In this document: positions 1 through 12,000 of the stretch, one piece after another
Numbering within the stretch: the first letter of the stretch is position 1
How the letters are laid out: every line of letters begins with the position of its first letter
Assembly: GCF_026151205.1 (NCBI RefSeq)
Contig: NC_087073.1
Coordinates: 994,001-1,058,000 of the forward strand
Length of the DNA stretch: 64,000 nucleotides
Origin: Bolinopsis microptera
Lineage: Eukaryota; Ctenophora; Tentaculata; Lobata; Bolinopsidae
Direction of reading: 5' to 3'
Made by a program: the position numbers and the translations under genes
The notes under the pieces: model-generated
The model's input: only the letters and a program-made list of their open reading frames with translations
Told to the model about the DNA's origin: nothing
Databases searched by the model: none

Positions 1-452
1 AGCACCTCAACTACTGGCAGAGATTAAAGGCCCTAGATCTGATGTCATTGCAAAGAAGAAGAGAACGGTATCTAATCATCAACATGTGGAAAGTTCTGCA
101 TTGCAAGTGCCCTAATGATATTGGTATCCAGTTCTCGGTGACTCTCAGACATGGTCAAAAAGCAGTTGTGCCCAGTATAGCTAAGTCCAGCAGTCAACGT
201 AATCAAGCACTACACGACAACTCATTTGCAGTCACTGGACCTCGATTATGGAATGTAATCCCAACACATATGCACACCATCGAGGATCCTATGCAATTCA
301 AAGCAGCTTTAACGAACTTTGTGAAGTCATTTCCGGACGAGCCTCCAGCTCCAGGATACAGCCGTCGGAATGGAAACTCCTTGCTTGATTGGAGTGGTGA
401 TAAAACAGTTTCTACACTGTCCGGGGGGTCGACTTTTTCGATGGCCCGATAG
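1..452 (+). mobile_element. Non-LTR retrotransposon tail (RT C-terminus)
   Basis: An open frame enters from the left edge and ends at a stop at 450-452. The protein carries the signature found at the very C-terminus of Jockey/CR1-type reverse transcriptases: a basic stretch around LQRRRERYLI, then SFAVTGPRLWNVIP and FVKSFPDEPPAPGY. No palm motif is present, so this is only the end of the element; the rest lies outside the window. The segment stops just before duplicate copy 1 at 491. Family assignment is from the look of the C-terminal motif; exact clade is not resolved. Confidence 0.7.
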
Positions 453-537
453 AGGATTCTATGAAACCCTACAAAGTAACAAAGTAAGTAACTACAATTA
501 ACTTCCAGATAAGGCTCACATCTAGTTCAGAGACCGT

Positions 538-701
538 CACGTGACTAGAATACAGGGCTCTAATTGGCTAGTTTGTATCACGTGACTAGAATACAGGGCT
601 CTAATTGGCTAGTTTGTATCACGTGACTAGAATACAGGGCTCTAATTGGCTAGTTTGTATCACGTGACTAGAATGCTGATCTCTGATTGGCTGAGCTGGA
701 A
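538..701. repeat. 41-bp tandem repeat with CACGTG cores
   Basis: Four units with period 41 begin at 538, 579, 620 and 661. Each starts CACGTGACTAGAAT and continues with a TCTAATTGGCTAGTTTG-like segment, the last unit diverged. Copy 2 has three diverged units starting near 17877. CACGTG is the canonical E-box, so the array would be a cluster of bHLH sites if functional; that is inference. Confidence 0.85.
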
Positions 702-3700
702 ATAAGAGCCGCTGATTGGAGGAATGGAGTGTCAGGAAGTTGGATAATTGATCAAAGAGACGTGAGTAGACACCGCTCAATTGTTCAGATTATTACTGAT
801 AACTACCACTACAGCTAGGTCTGATAATTGCACTGATATTATTATGATCCACCACAACGGGAGATTACTTCTTCAACCGATAATACAATTGTAGCAGTAG
901 TGTGTATAATGATAATACAATTCTATCTAGATACTGCCTACAATTGGTTGTTTGAATTTAACAATTAACGATTATATTATTACACCTAAAAGCAGCTGAG
1001 AAGCTTCAATTTCAAAGTAAACAAAACGCAGCGGAGCCTTTAAAAACATTGTCTAATTGACTGAAATCTACTGTTGCACAAACAATGTATAAATAAGACT
1101 TGTTTGTGCAATATAAAAACTTGGATGCGGTTGTAAGCGTTGTTTAAAGAGAAGCAAAATGTCCGCATATATATATAGCAATATAGATGTTCTAGAAGAA
1201 GCAGGCAAGAAAATTTGAAATAAATCTCAAAATTTGTCAGGATGATTGTTGAGGTGTCGTCACAATTACTCAATATTAGTCTACTTCAACTGTATAGTAT
1301 ATAGTGTGTATAGTAGTAGTATTAGCTCTTTATAACGGCGGAATTTAGCACGAATCTTGTATTTACATTTGAGAAAGCCAATTAAACGGCGGTTAGTAGT
1401 TCGGAGCAAAACAAAAAATGTGGCTGAAAATTGAAAAGAATGAAGAATAGTTCATCAAGTTGTCGCAATCCTTGAAATGTTACATGCTACGGAGCAAATC
1501 ACAACATGCTATGTACTATAACAAAACACGAGGTTTATATTTACACAGGATTTAGGAGATGAGGTGTTGTGATTACTTGCTGACAAGAATGGAAAAATAA
1601 TTATCAATATTACTTTTTCGTGCGAGATTTTAATGCCTCATTGACGTTTCCACTGTTGGTGGCCTCAATTTAATTACTTGAGGTGAGATCATGGGTGGAT
1701 ATGGCTCTGCGGGGCATTATAAAGGTTTAAAACTGATAAATAGGACCCACAGTTCCAATGGATCTCACGACGAAATACAAATTTACACAGAGATAAATGA
1801 TGAACTAAGCGTTACTGTTTTATCAGAAGAAGATATGAAGAATCTCCGTGCGAACTGACACTAAGTTCCTGATACGTTCTCTCATATCTTATACCAATTA
1901 TCACTGAAGTACCTTTATAATTAACAACGGGTCGAATGTCAAATCAGCTCAACAAACTTGCCATGTATTACGAAATATGACGAAAATCAGGACAAAAGCA
2001 GCGATACGGGCAGGAAATTAGATACTTCATCTTTGACAAGTATGACTTGCATTTTAAAAGTGTATCAGGCATTAGCTCCAAACGTAGCGCTAAACAGTCT
2101 TATTAAAGTTATAGAAACATGTTGAAAAGCTAAAACAGTAAGTCTGGAGGATGTCAACGTCTTTCTAGGGCGTACAGTAACCGTGTGTGAAGTATTACGA
2201 GCCAGCTTGAACGAATGCACGCTAACACTGATGTCCGACCCCTCGGAGCCTGTGCATGATAATTACAAAGATTCACTTCAAATTATTCAACACTAATTCT
2301 GATAAATAACATTATCATAACCAACCCCTCCAAACACTCAGTTAAATACCTCCGCTCGCGCTCACAGCACACAAACTCTCCCATTATCTTGTTAAAGCCA
2401 CTCGGAGACAAGGTTGTGTAACAATAAAGCAAAACATAAGTAGATAACAAGACAAAAGTGAGCGAGAGATCAGTCAGTGAATCAATTACAGTTAAACTCG
2501 CAGAGAAAAAGATCTTTATTGTAGCATTTTAACACGTACAGGTAGCAGGCGGTTTACATTGGTAATACGTACAGAGTTTAAGAAAGAGACAGCAAGAGAG
2601 AAATTAAATCATCCAATCCAACGAATTGCACTTTAAAGTACTTTTAATTTACGTCAGAGTAAACAAATTGATGAGCAATCAGACTGCTGACCAGCAGATT
2701 GAAGACAACAAAACAAATAGATCTGCATGATCTGGAAACTGTATAGTGGTCTGGAGCGCAGAGAAACAGTCGCACGATGCATCTGTTGTAATGACTTATA
2801 AAGGAGAGGAGGGTGTTCTGACCATGACCTGAACTGCCAACTTCATATCTTATAGAGACAGCAGTCTGCAGAGCAGAAAGTGCGGTAATGTATCACACAA
2901 GCATCTGTAGATGTGATTCTTTCAGGGGAAATAAGCTGGTCAGAGCACGAGAAAGAGTGATGGTAACCATGGTAACGAGATAGCAAGGTCAGCCACCAAC
3001 CCTGGGTATTCCTCATTCAGAAACTTAAAGCTGTCTAATCCAGATTGAAATAGCTTAAAACTAAAGGTAGGGTTGTTGGCCACACCTAATGAATAATGTA
3101 TCGACAATGTTTCAAGTTCTACTCAAATCTAGGAACGTAAAACAGTATGTGCACGTTAGATACATCATATCCTGGTATCATGCATGTCACATGACCTTAA
3201 TAACTCTAATTAGAATATAATAATAGTAATTAGATTGGCGACACACGACTTGGGGGGCCGGGGGGGGGGGTCTTAATGTTTATCCTAATTAGAACTGTTT
3301 CGAGCCTTGAACTGGACTTGGAGTGATGTTTTTCCATTAACGGAGTCTTGAGACATATGTTAGTAACTAAGTAGCAGACACTGCATGCTAATATGTCCTG
3401 ATATCCTAGGGTCAGGGCCCAGGGGGCAGTATACCTCCACGTTAACAAGCAGTCTCTAAATCAAATGTCAGCCGTCAGACTGCGGACTGTCTAACAACAA
3501 TGAAGTGTCACATCTTGAAGTTGGCGTAATTTGACAAGTGTGATCGTGACCAGCGGCTTGCGAACCTTTTAAAGCTAGTTATAAACTTAAAATCATCTAC
3601 ATCATACACCCATCATACACCCATCAGGCAGCTTTCTAAATAACGATAGTCACTAAATACATGTTATGCTGTCGCGCGCGGTGGCGCGCGCGGAACTGAT

Positions 3701-4028
3701 GCATTCACGCGCAACTTAAAATACAGAAGTTGTTATCGCGCGTTCCATAAACTTTAAGAAAATACCCTTCATGTCCCGTAAAGGGAGCCGCAAACCGCAG
3801 GAATTTGATCTTAGTTGTTTCTTAGACGGTCAGAAGACTTGCTATAAAAGATACCGCCTTCTTTGTTACTATCTTCAAAGTAAAACAGGGCAAAAATAAA
3901 GTTGATGTGTGTTCCTAAACGAAGTCTTAAGCCAAGTGACATCACAAAAAATGACGAAAAAACAAGATATTAACTGAAAATAACTAATTATAACATATTA
4001 AACATGATATTGATATAGGATAAATTAC

Positions 4029-4069
4029 CTGTTATCTTGGTCATTAGGGTTTGATTTCTCAAATAACTC
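4029..4069 (-). CDS. EF-hand gene, 41-nt exon (duplicate copy)
   Basis: On the minus strand a TTATTTCAG acceptor is followed by 41 nt and then a GTAATT donor. The reading is ELFEKSNPNDQDN followed by two bases of a split codon. It is the copy-1 equivalent of 21277-21317. It starts in phase 0, which is the phase in which the exon at 11738-11876 ends. If copy 1 is a redundant haplotype, this is the same exon seen twice. Confidence 0.45.
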
Positions 4070-5439
4070 CTGAAATAACACAAGTCAGTCAAAGCTGAAC
4101 GGGGTTTGCAATTTAAAAGAGTGTAGCTAGAGATTTGTTACAGATTGTTACGCAGATTTATAAAATGAAGGAGTGATGGTAACCATGGTAACTAAGATTG
4201 TGAAAATTAGCCACAGTTTTTAACTTAGTTGTTACGAAGAAGAACTTAAATAAGAGCATTAGTTTTCAACTACAGATAAAGTAAAATTAACTAAAGTAAC
4301 TAGATATTGAAAGAGAGCCATTCTTTAAACCATTCTTCAGTTTGCTCCTTACTTACTCAGTGAAAGTATCGATGAATGGGACTTGCCACACCACGGAAAC
4401 ATTAAAATATATCGACTCAGTTACATTATCTACATTAACTAGCTACTAGTAGTAGTATCTAGCTAGCTGTAACTTACATTATCTGTCCTATAACCACCAT
4501 ACTTTATGGAAAGTTTCAAAAAAATCGTACGGTAGGATCCGACATAACTATTGTCCGTATAACCTATTTTCTGAGTCGGACAGATGTCGCCCAATGGCCA
4601 ATCTACATTAGCTAACTACTACTCTACTACATCGCTTCGTCAATAAATTAAAAAGATTTGTAGTATTTCAGGTTGAGAGCCACATTACCATTAAAGTATG
4701 TACAATGATTTTATTTAATAAAGTTAACGATAGCGGGGTCTTTGCGGGGATATGATGAAATGAGTACACATTGAGGAACATTGAGGAACATTGCAGACTT
4801 ACAGTTTGTAATACCACACAGCAAATACTAATCTATTACATTGACATGTATGACTAGACTATCAAATACATTGTGCTGTGTAACCATGGTAATTGTGTTG
4901 TGATTCTAGGATGTGTAGATCTTTCAAATCGCAGCAATATAATTCGTCTCATGTGTGGAACATAACACATAGGTGCTACGGGTTATGACATTTTCGTGAT
5001 TCAGTAATTTTGTTACGCAGATTAAGAAATTCTAACTTATTTGAGGCTTATATTAACAAATTGTACTTAAGTCTGAGTTTTCTCAGGGGGATTGACATAT
5101 CTAACCCAAAACAATGCACATTAAGTGTTGAAATTCAGTGTAACTGTGAATATGTGAGTACAATAGGATGATCTCAGAGGAATAACTAGTAAGATATGAT
5201 CTCAGTAAGCTAGAAGTGAACAATACTTAATAGTATACTACTATATATGTTTAAGAGGAACAGTCAGACATCACCAATTTAATATAACCTAGGGGGGGGT
5301 GTAACCCAAAAAAACCCAAAAAAACCCAATCCCAGTATTACCTTTTTCAGGGTAGGAGTTGGGTTTTTTTGGGTTTTTTACAAATTTTTTATTTGAAGGA
5401 AATAAAATCATGTAGGCACCTAGCAAAACAATTATCAGT

Positions 5440-7440
5440 ACAACATCACTGTTGTGGTTCATCACTACAACATCACAATAGATATAATCGCTTAAATATC
5501 ACCCAAAAGCAGTATTTTATTCACTGATGTGCTCAGAAGAAGTTGGCCATCCAGATATGATATCAGCCATATAATGTAATGCTCACTTCGATGGCCATGG
5601 CAAATTGAGTTAGGAGGGACGCAACTCACTAATGACCCCAACCCTGACCGCAACCGGTACGAGAGGAATAAAGCCTTTCTTCTCACCTTCACGATCTCTG
5701 TTTCCGTTTTCCTGATCATCCGCTTAACGAGAAACCATGCTCTATCTCCAACTGAAAGAATCTTGCAGTTACCATCAGCTGCATGATCACATGTGATATT
5801 AAGTGATATCTTCGCTTGTTTATGGCCCTGGAGTCGCTAAAATCTTGACTGGGATGGAATTCGATCTCACCCTCCATTGAGGCAAACCTCAACAGCCGTA
5901 TCATGATGCAGAGCATCACCATACACAGTTACTATTTTCGCCCATTCCTCTGATGAGTCAATATCCTCCACTTCCTCTTCGTCATCATCTGTTTCCGCTT
6001 CGTCACTCTCTGCTCCGTCAGAAGATGGTTGGAAAGCCTCTCCTTCAAAGTTACAGTGTTCTTGAATGAGTTATCTACCCCTTGAGACTCCCTTCTTCAT
6101 AGCTTGGAACAATCTTGGGATTGAAGTATCTTTACCTCAAAATAGTTTCTCTGCTTTCGGATGCGGTATAACAAGCTTGTTGCGAGAGTGGGCAACTGTT
6201 ACAGGGATCAAACTTTTGCCGAGTGCATCAAGCTCGAGGGAACGGTTTGATTTGCCCATGCCAACCAACATATCCTTAGAACACAGATTAGTTCTAATGC
6301 CTGCATGGAGGCCTATGCGCAGGAAAGCATAAAGTTTGCTCACAGGCATCGGATGTAAACAGCCAGGGCATAAAGTGTTGATAACTGTTGTCAGCTGTTA
6401 CACTGAGAATGTACAGCATCAGACCCTCGACTGTAATAATCGTATCATCAAAATTTTTACAGACGTAGGCAGGTGGTCTTTCAATGGTTGTGTGAAGCTT
6501 AGGTGGCCCAAGGCGTAACCGCTGGATAGAAGCTGGGTGGAAGCCCTGGTCTGATGTGAGGCTCCCGAACTTTGAAAAGGGGTATCCTGCTGGTGCCCTC
6601 TTCCAGACACTCATCGGACAGCATGATGAAAGCCACTACCTCCGCGTGGTGAAGACTGGATACTGGACAGGGGGTCCAGGCTAAAGGCAGGACGGTCGAC
6701 GGGAGACATTGAGCCCTGGAAGTTCAATAATTTGATCTATTGACTCCTTAACTCTTGGTCTACAAGAGGCTTTGAGACTCGTAAATCTTTACTGTGGATT
6801 GCACAGTAGCTAAAGAGGTGTTGGCTGTTACCCTGTTCAACCTAGTCTACTATGACCCAGCTAGACCGGACCACACTCTGGTAGTCACTAGTCAGGATAC
6901 GGCTCCCTATGCCCGGGGTACCGGGTAATGAGGTAGTCAGGGGAAGGGTTAGTCCCCGCTAAAGTGTAGCTCTGTTCTCACTCTAACCTCCTTATGCTTT
7001 GGGATAAAATCGGAAAGTCCCACACTGGAGCAGGTGACGATTGGGTAAGGATTACAACTGATGCTGTTGGGTAGAAAAAGGAAGTGTCACATTTGTCTTG
7101 TATAGCATATGTTCGTGCAATTACATGCTCAAGATACCCAAGATATTATGGTGAGAGTTAAATATGGCTATTGTTCAAGCGGATGCCCTTAACCTTTTAG
7201 TGGCGCAAGAGTTAAGAACACAATCCACTGCCAATGTGCAGGGGACTGCACAGGATTGTGAGCCAACTGAAAAGTAAAGATGAAGTTTATCAACAGCTGA
7301 AGGGTTAAAGCCCCTTATTTTTCTAATGGAAGTGGTTGCCAAGGTAATTACGCTGCTATTACAGAAGCTGATGTTCTGATGACTCGATCTCCACAACACG
7401 ACAGCCTATTTCTACAGAAAGTCAAACAAGAAAACATCAA
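5440..7440. other. Interior of the 5.08-kb insertion, no gene recognised
   Basis: Only short overlapping open frames on both strands occur here, none with a recognisable domain. The stretch around 6880-7010 is locally GC-rich and could be the 5' untranslated region of the retrotransposon whose endonuclease follows at 7447, but nothing in the sequence proves that. Confidence 0.4.
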
Positions 7441-7446
7441 AAAAAT

Positions 7447-7596
7447 ATGAACATCAATCGCATTGTATCATGTAAAAGGGCTGCTCAGGTTGGCACGTTT
7501 AACATAAGAACAGTCAGAGAACGCATCGAACTTGAAGAACTATTTTCTCGAAGCAAGCTGCACATCCTTGCCCTGCAAGAATCGAACATCGGGTAG
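7447..7596 (+). pseudogene. Non-LTR endonuclease fragment (APE type)
   Basis: A 49-residue frame starts at ATG 7447 and contains GTFNIRT and, later, LALQESNIG before a stop at 7594. These match the first conserved blocks of the apurinic-endonuclease-like domain that opens the ORF of many non-LTR retrotransposons (the catalytic Asn in FNIRT and Glu in LQE). Later blocks of the same domain can be traced in other frames to about 7740 (a SAWRNAAGASNGRVGIILT-like stretch), so the gene is frameshifted. The core of the reverse transcriptase is missing before the next fragment at 7890. Confidence 0.6.
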
Positions 7597-7889
7597 TGCA
7601 CTAGTGCATGCTGATTGCTCAGAATACCAGAATAGAAAAGATGAACAAAGGGATTCATCCAGTGATCTCATCTGCGTGGAGAAACGCAGCTGGCGCTTCT
7701 AATGGGAGAGTAGGAATCATCTTGACGAGGACAGCATATGAGGCTATAAGTCTTATAAAGTTATAAAATCTTACAGCGCAAAGATCCTCACCATGTCTCT
7801 TAATGGAAAGCCCAGGCTCACTGTCATCACATGCTACAGTTCTACAGAAGCCTCATCTGATGAGGAGGCAGGAAATCTCTTTTGTCTAA

Positions 7890-8502
7890 AACCAAGGATC
7901 TTACAGTTAATTTAGTAGGAGAGGAGCCACACACAATAATTTCTAAGGACGGACATGCCTTAGAAGAAGTTGAGGATTTTAGTACAACGGAGCACGACTT
8001 TAGGTTACGCAAGGCCAAGGCATGGGCTGCCTACCACAAAATGTAGGCTATATGGAGGTCCAATTTGTGCCGAGATTTAAAGATCCGTCTGTTCAAGCTA
8101 CGGTTGAATCAATCTTCCTGTATGGACCGAAAACGTGGACAATAACAGAATCTTTGAAGAAAAGAATAGACGGATGTTACAGTAGAATGCTTCGGATGGC
8201 CCTAAACGTGGACTGGAGGGGACATCGCACCAACAAGGAGGTCTTTGGATCACTCCCAAGAGTTATTTCGAAGATACAGGCCAGAAGAATGAGGTTGGCT
8301 GGGCACATCCAGCGACATGATGACCTGGCAGCACACCAACTTCTCCTTTGGGAACCTAGGGAGGGATAGACCACCGCTCACCTTCGTCGATAACCTAATA
8401 AGTGACACTGGACTCAAGAACACTGGGGAGATTCAGGAGCTTATGGCGGACAGAAAGCTTTGGAGACACATCATCGAGAGTCGGACTCTGAAGCCGCCTT
8501 AA
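7890..8502 (+). pseudogene. Non-LTR RT C-terminal fragment (family B)
   Basis: This stretch encodes, across at least two frameshifts, the thumb and C-terminal part of a non-LTR reverse transcriptase. Recognisable pieces are KAKAW, ESIFLYGPKTWTITESLKK, RIDGCYSRMLRMALNVDW, RRMRLAGHIQRHD and finally LMADRKLWR ending in LKPP. The same protein end occurs at 34131-34468, and the upstream portion at 29300-29737. Together with 7447-7596 it looks like one internally deleted element inside the larger insertion. Confidence 0.75.
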
Positions 8503-8799
8503 GTCAAGTAATTTAAGTCATGTGCTTTGACTTGCCTTGACCTTCGTCATAGCCTCCTTCCATGACAGGGGAACACATTTGCCGCATTTGGCACATTTCC
8601 ACTTTGTGCATTCATATGGATACTCTAGTAGCAGGGAATAGTTGAGTGTGCACTTCGATGTATACGATTTCTGACAACACAGGATTGTTTGTTAGATCAT
8701 TCTTAACCAAAATCGTTTAGGTACGCAATTTGTGTCGCTAGACATAACCCTACAGGGCAAATTTTCTAAATTACCCTCAGTCGCGTATACGGGATTTTT

Positions 8800-9115
8800 G
8801 TATTTCAGCTCCTGAAGGTCATAGAGACTTCAATTTTAGCTTAAAATTACTGCAATGGACATATTTATATACAAGTTATGAAGCAATATAAGGTCTCCAG
8901 TGCTTTGTTTTATAGATATTGACAAAAAACTGTTTTTTGGCTCAGCGAACCAAAAATGGGACTGAATTTTGGTAACTTGAACTAGGAAGATCGTAGAGAC
9001 TTGAATTTTAGCTTAAAATGAGCGCAAACATCACATTTATATACAACTTATAAAGCAATATAAGCCCTTTAATGCTTATTTGTTAAGATATTGACAAAAA
9101 TCGGTCATTTTGGCT
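8800..9115. repeat. Two diverged ~165-bp tandem copies
   Basis: The block containing GAGACTTCAATTTTAGCTTAAAAT, here written as its two halves GAGACTTCAATTTT and AGCTTAAAAT, through ATATTGACAAAAAACTG at about 8823-8933 recurs at about 8995-9103 with many substitutions. No coding content was recognised. An open frame at 9091-9396 begins inside the second copy and has no recognisable domain. Confidence 0.6.
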
Positions 9116-9399
9116 ACACGCGTGAGGAAAAATACCAAATTGGGCAACAACTTTGGTCTTTTTTTGACCAGTTTTGTGCTCAAGTTATTAAAATGTGCTT
9201 TGATGTTGTAGATCGGGTGTTTTCTTCCAATATGGGTTTCGGTATAAATCCGGAAGCACCCGGTTCATGGGTGATAGGGGTTAAAAACCCTAAAATGTCA
9301 GGCGATGGGCGAGACAATTGTCTGAATTTGGTTATAAAAACACTTGCACTCTTTGCTAGGGTTTGCTTTTTTCTGCTACATCGATCCGATTTCTAACTA

Positions 9400-10255
9400 C
9401 TAATCATCCCCCTCTACATCATTCTCTTTTAGATACATGATTTCTATAAGTTCTTGAAGGTACATCGGGCATGATGTAAAGTCTATATCAAAGCATTTTA
9501 ATGTGGTCTTAACAAGTTGCAAGATATTCAAGTTCACTAATAAAACAGAGATTGTAGGATATTCTTCTTTTAAATATTGAGTAATTGTGGGCTTTTTGAG
9601 GGGAGGCTATAAAATGGCCAAATATAACTTTAACGTAAACGACCCAATAATAATATTAAACGTAGAATGAAACTACTTAAAACTTATACAGATTCATGGT
9701 ATCCTGTTTCAAGACGCTTGCTCCTGATTTTTAGCAACAATATCGACTGACCCCACGACGTTGTAATATAATTGTGGGTAGGCAATCACTTGATCTATAA
9801 GTTTTGAACGGTAGTTTGTAAAAATAATTACATTCTACTAACATTATACGCTCCTACTATGCAATTACTAGCCTCTGGACTAACTCCCAATCATCTGTCC
9901 ATATAATGGTGTTTCTGGACAGATAGATGGTGTATGATGCCCTCATGCTAATTTCAGCGATCTTCATGCAGGCCTTTTTCTCTTTAGTGTTTACGTTCAG
10001 GTGGTTCATAAAGGTTTGGAGGCTGCAGTTGTAAATGCTGATATCTCTTCATATTCTTTTGTCTTGATCAGCAAAGTTCGCTTCATAGGATTATATCTCG
10101 ATGAACGAGACATCCTGTTTGCTATCGTGATAACATACTATCAATATAAACACACTTATATACTATGTAAACTATCTATTAAGTTAAGACATGAGAACAA
10201 CACGTAGGTAAGACTCAGTGGGAAATAATTCACATTCAATACAATTAATGAAATG
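9400..10255. other. No feature recognised
   Basis: AT-rich sequence inside the 5.08-kb insertion. I see no domain, splice-site pair, tandem repeat or inverted repeat worth calling before the right terminal block begins near 10270. Confidence 0.4.
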
Positions 10256-10654
10256 GCTAGAATTTTGTTTAAATTTTGTTTAAAAACCCAAAAAAACCCA
10301 AAAAAACCCAATCCCAGTATTACCTTTTCTTGGGTAGGAGTTGGGTTTTTTTGGGTTACACCCCCCCCCAACCTAATCCTAATTAGGGTTATATTATTAT
10401 CCTGCTAATCCTAATAACGTGATATGGTAACCATGGTAATTATAACGTGATATGGTTGACATGTCTGACTTTAAGTCGGCTTTCATTGACAAATATAAAT
10501 ATATAATCTATACTAAATGAACCTTAAATCTCCGAATTATTACAGCAAGATCAGGTATCAGTTCTGGGTTAAATATTTACAGATCTGATATTCCATTATG
10601 TGTGATCTATTAGATGACAAACTGAGAACCAGAACTAATAGAACCAGAACTAAT

Positions 10655-10682
10655 AGAACCAGTAACCATGGTTACTGGTTCT
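10655..10682. repeat. Perfect 28-bp palindrome
   Basis: The sequence reads the same on both strands, centred on CCATGG with flanking GTAA/TTAC and ending AGAACC/GGTTCT. It sits about 95 bp before the GTAT tract. The equivalent palindrome in copy 2 is at 22763-22790 and is unchanged. Confidence 0.9.
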
Positions 10683-10777
10683 CAGGGTAACTGAGTAACC
10701 ACGTAAGCTGACAGAGGTATGTGGTAGGAATGCAGAGAATGGTTTAAAGCCAGGTTATGTGGGTATCCTAGGGTAAC

Positions 10778-10976
10778 ATGTATGTATGTATGTATGTATG
10801 TATGTATGTATGTATGTATGTATGTATGTATGTATGTATGTATGTATGTATGTATGTATGTATGTATGTATGTATGTATGTATGTATGTATGTATGTATG
10901 TATGTATGTATGTATGTATGTATGTATGTATGTATGTATGTATGTATGTATGTATGTGGGTATGTATGTATGTGGG
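10778..10976 (+). repeat. (GTAT)n microsatellite, short allele
   Basis: About 200 bp of nearly pure GTAT. All frames are open and give Met-Tyr-Val-Cys repeats, which I regard as an artefact of the repeat. The copy-2 counterpart at 22886-23756 is over four times longer. Confidence 0.97.
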
Positions 10977-11737
10977 TATGAGAGGGTGGGGTTAGTACCT
11001 GTGACTGTTTGTCAAAGTCCCAGGCCCCAGGGCCCGGGTTAGGGGTCCAGGTCTCAGGGCCCGGGTTAGGGGTCCAGGTCTGCTCAGCTGGTTCTGCTGC
11101 ATCCCAGATATCTGCTCTATCAGAGATATTATCTCCTATCTGAAAGTTACCATGGTGATAATTTACTCAATTTAAAGTGCTGTACAGTGAAGCTCGTTCA
11201 TTAAAAGAGGTTACAAATTAGAAAACATTTAAAAATGTGGTAAAAATGAGTAAACATGAGGAGGAAATAGTCAGGTGACAGATTATTACAAGCTTTGTTA
11301 TGATAACCCAGTCATTAGCGAGACTAGTCTAAAAGCTGTGAACACTGCTTCTACACTAGTAATACTAATACACCTTGCGGGTAAGCTGGTCTTAACACGG
11401 ATGTAATTAAACCTGTGTAGTGTGTACACTCTACACTATACACTATACACTATACACGCCTTATAATGGTAGACTACATTAGTATACACTAACAGGCTAC
11501 ATCATCCCTCATAACGCTTACACAGCTTTTATCAAAGGTAAAACACTTACTGTTATGAACTTCTATCGAAACAAAACGTTTGGAAACCAAGTTATAATGC
11601 AGTTCGAACTAAACTTTTTTATTGCTTCGAAAAGGTTTTTTTAAATACTTCAGGGTTATTTTCTAAGATATAACTTGTCTCAATATCGTTAATTAAGCTT
11701 ACTCTCACCACTACATACTACTACTAATTTCACTTAC

Positions 11738-11876
11738 ATCATTAGCCATAAGAGCAAGGTTTGACTGAGCGAACGCTTCGTAGGATATAAATCCATCTTG
11801 TCCGATCTGGTTTAAGATGTCGTCAGCGTAGTCGTCATCGTAACCAAGATGTCTACAAACCTCCACTAAATCAGTC
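11738..11876 (-). CDS. EF-hand gene, second EF-hand exon (duplicate copy)
   Basis: This is the copy-1 equivalent of 24451-24589, with the same CCCACAG acceptor, the same GTAAGT donor and the same length of 139 nt. It encodes TDLVEVCRHLGYDDDYADD, then ILNQIGQDGFISYEAF and LALMAND. The N gap begins 24 bases upstream on the minus strand, so its upstream partner exon cannot be seen on this copy. Confidence 0.6.
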
Positions 11877-11900
11877 CTGTGGGAGATTTCCTCGTGAGAA

Positions 11901-12000
11901 NNNNNNNNNNNNNNNNNNNNNNNNNNNNNNNNNNNNNNNNNNNNNNNNNNNNNNNNNNNNNNNNNNNNNNNNNNNNNNNNNNNNNNNNNNNNNNNNNNNN
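11901..12000. other. Assembly gap of exactly 100 Ns
   Basis: A run of 100 Ns, the usual placeholder for a gap of unknown length. It lies precisely between the end of duplicate copy 1 and the start of a minisatellite. Confidence 0.99.

Larger units (their letters stand above)
5292..10369. mobile_element. 5.08-kb inverted-repeat insertion
   Basis: The insertion is absent from copy 2, whose intact site AACCTA lies at 22478-22483. Here AACCTA is present on both sides (5286-5291 and 10370-10375), giving a 6-bp target duplication. The ends are inverted repeats of about 26 bp: a run of 8-9 Gs, then TGTAACCCAAAAAAACCC. Just inside each end lies a hairpin-forming block of AACCC/GGGTT runs around an AATCCCAGTATTACC core, in the same orientation at both ends. 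No transposase was recognised inside; the interior holds retrotransposon debris. The superfamily is unresolved: 6-bp duplications are known in Polinton/Maverick elements, but size and termini do not fit well. Confidence 0.85.
491..11900. repeat. Segmental duplication, copy 1
   Basis: This segment matches 17830-24613 in the same order and orientation, nearly base for base, with scattered substitutions and small indels. The main differences are a 5.08-kb insertion here at 5292-10369 and a much shorter GTAT tract here. Its right end falls exactly at the run of Ns starting at 11901. Apart from two short minus-strand exons I see no convincing coding sequence in it; the small open frame at 1040-1273 recurs in copy 2 only because the whole segment does. 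Confidence 0.95.

Noticed and set aside
1040-1273. Minus-strand 77-residue frame, also present at 18282-18515
   Set aside because: Its conservation is explained by the segmental duplication; the protein has no domain and no splice context.
6066-6614. Overlapping frames on both strands inside the 5.08-kb insertion
   Set aside because: Mutually overlapping, short and without domain similarity; likely decayed transposon sequence.
9091-9396. 101-residue plus-strand frame
   Set aside because: It begins inside a diverged tandem duplication in a transposon interior and has no recognisable domain.
5292-10369. Calling the 5.08-kb insertion a Polinton/Maverick on its 6-bp duplication
   Set aside because: It is far too short, lacks polymerase, integrase and capsid genes, and its ends do not look like those of Polintons.
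10778-11042. Open frames of Met-Tyr-Val-Cys repeats (also 22886-23822)
   Set aside because: All three frames of a GTAT repeat are open; there is no non-repeat protein sequence.
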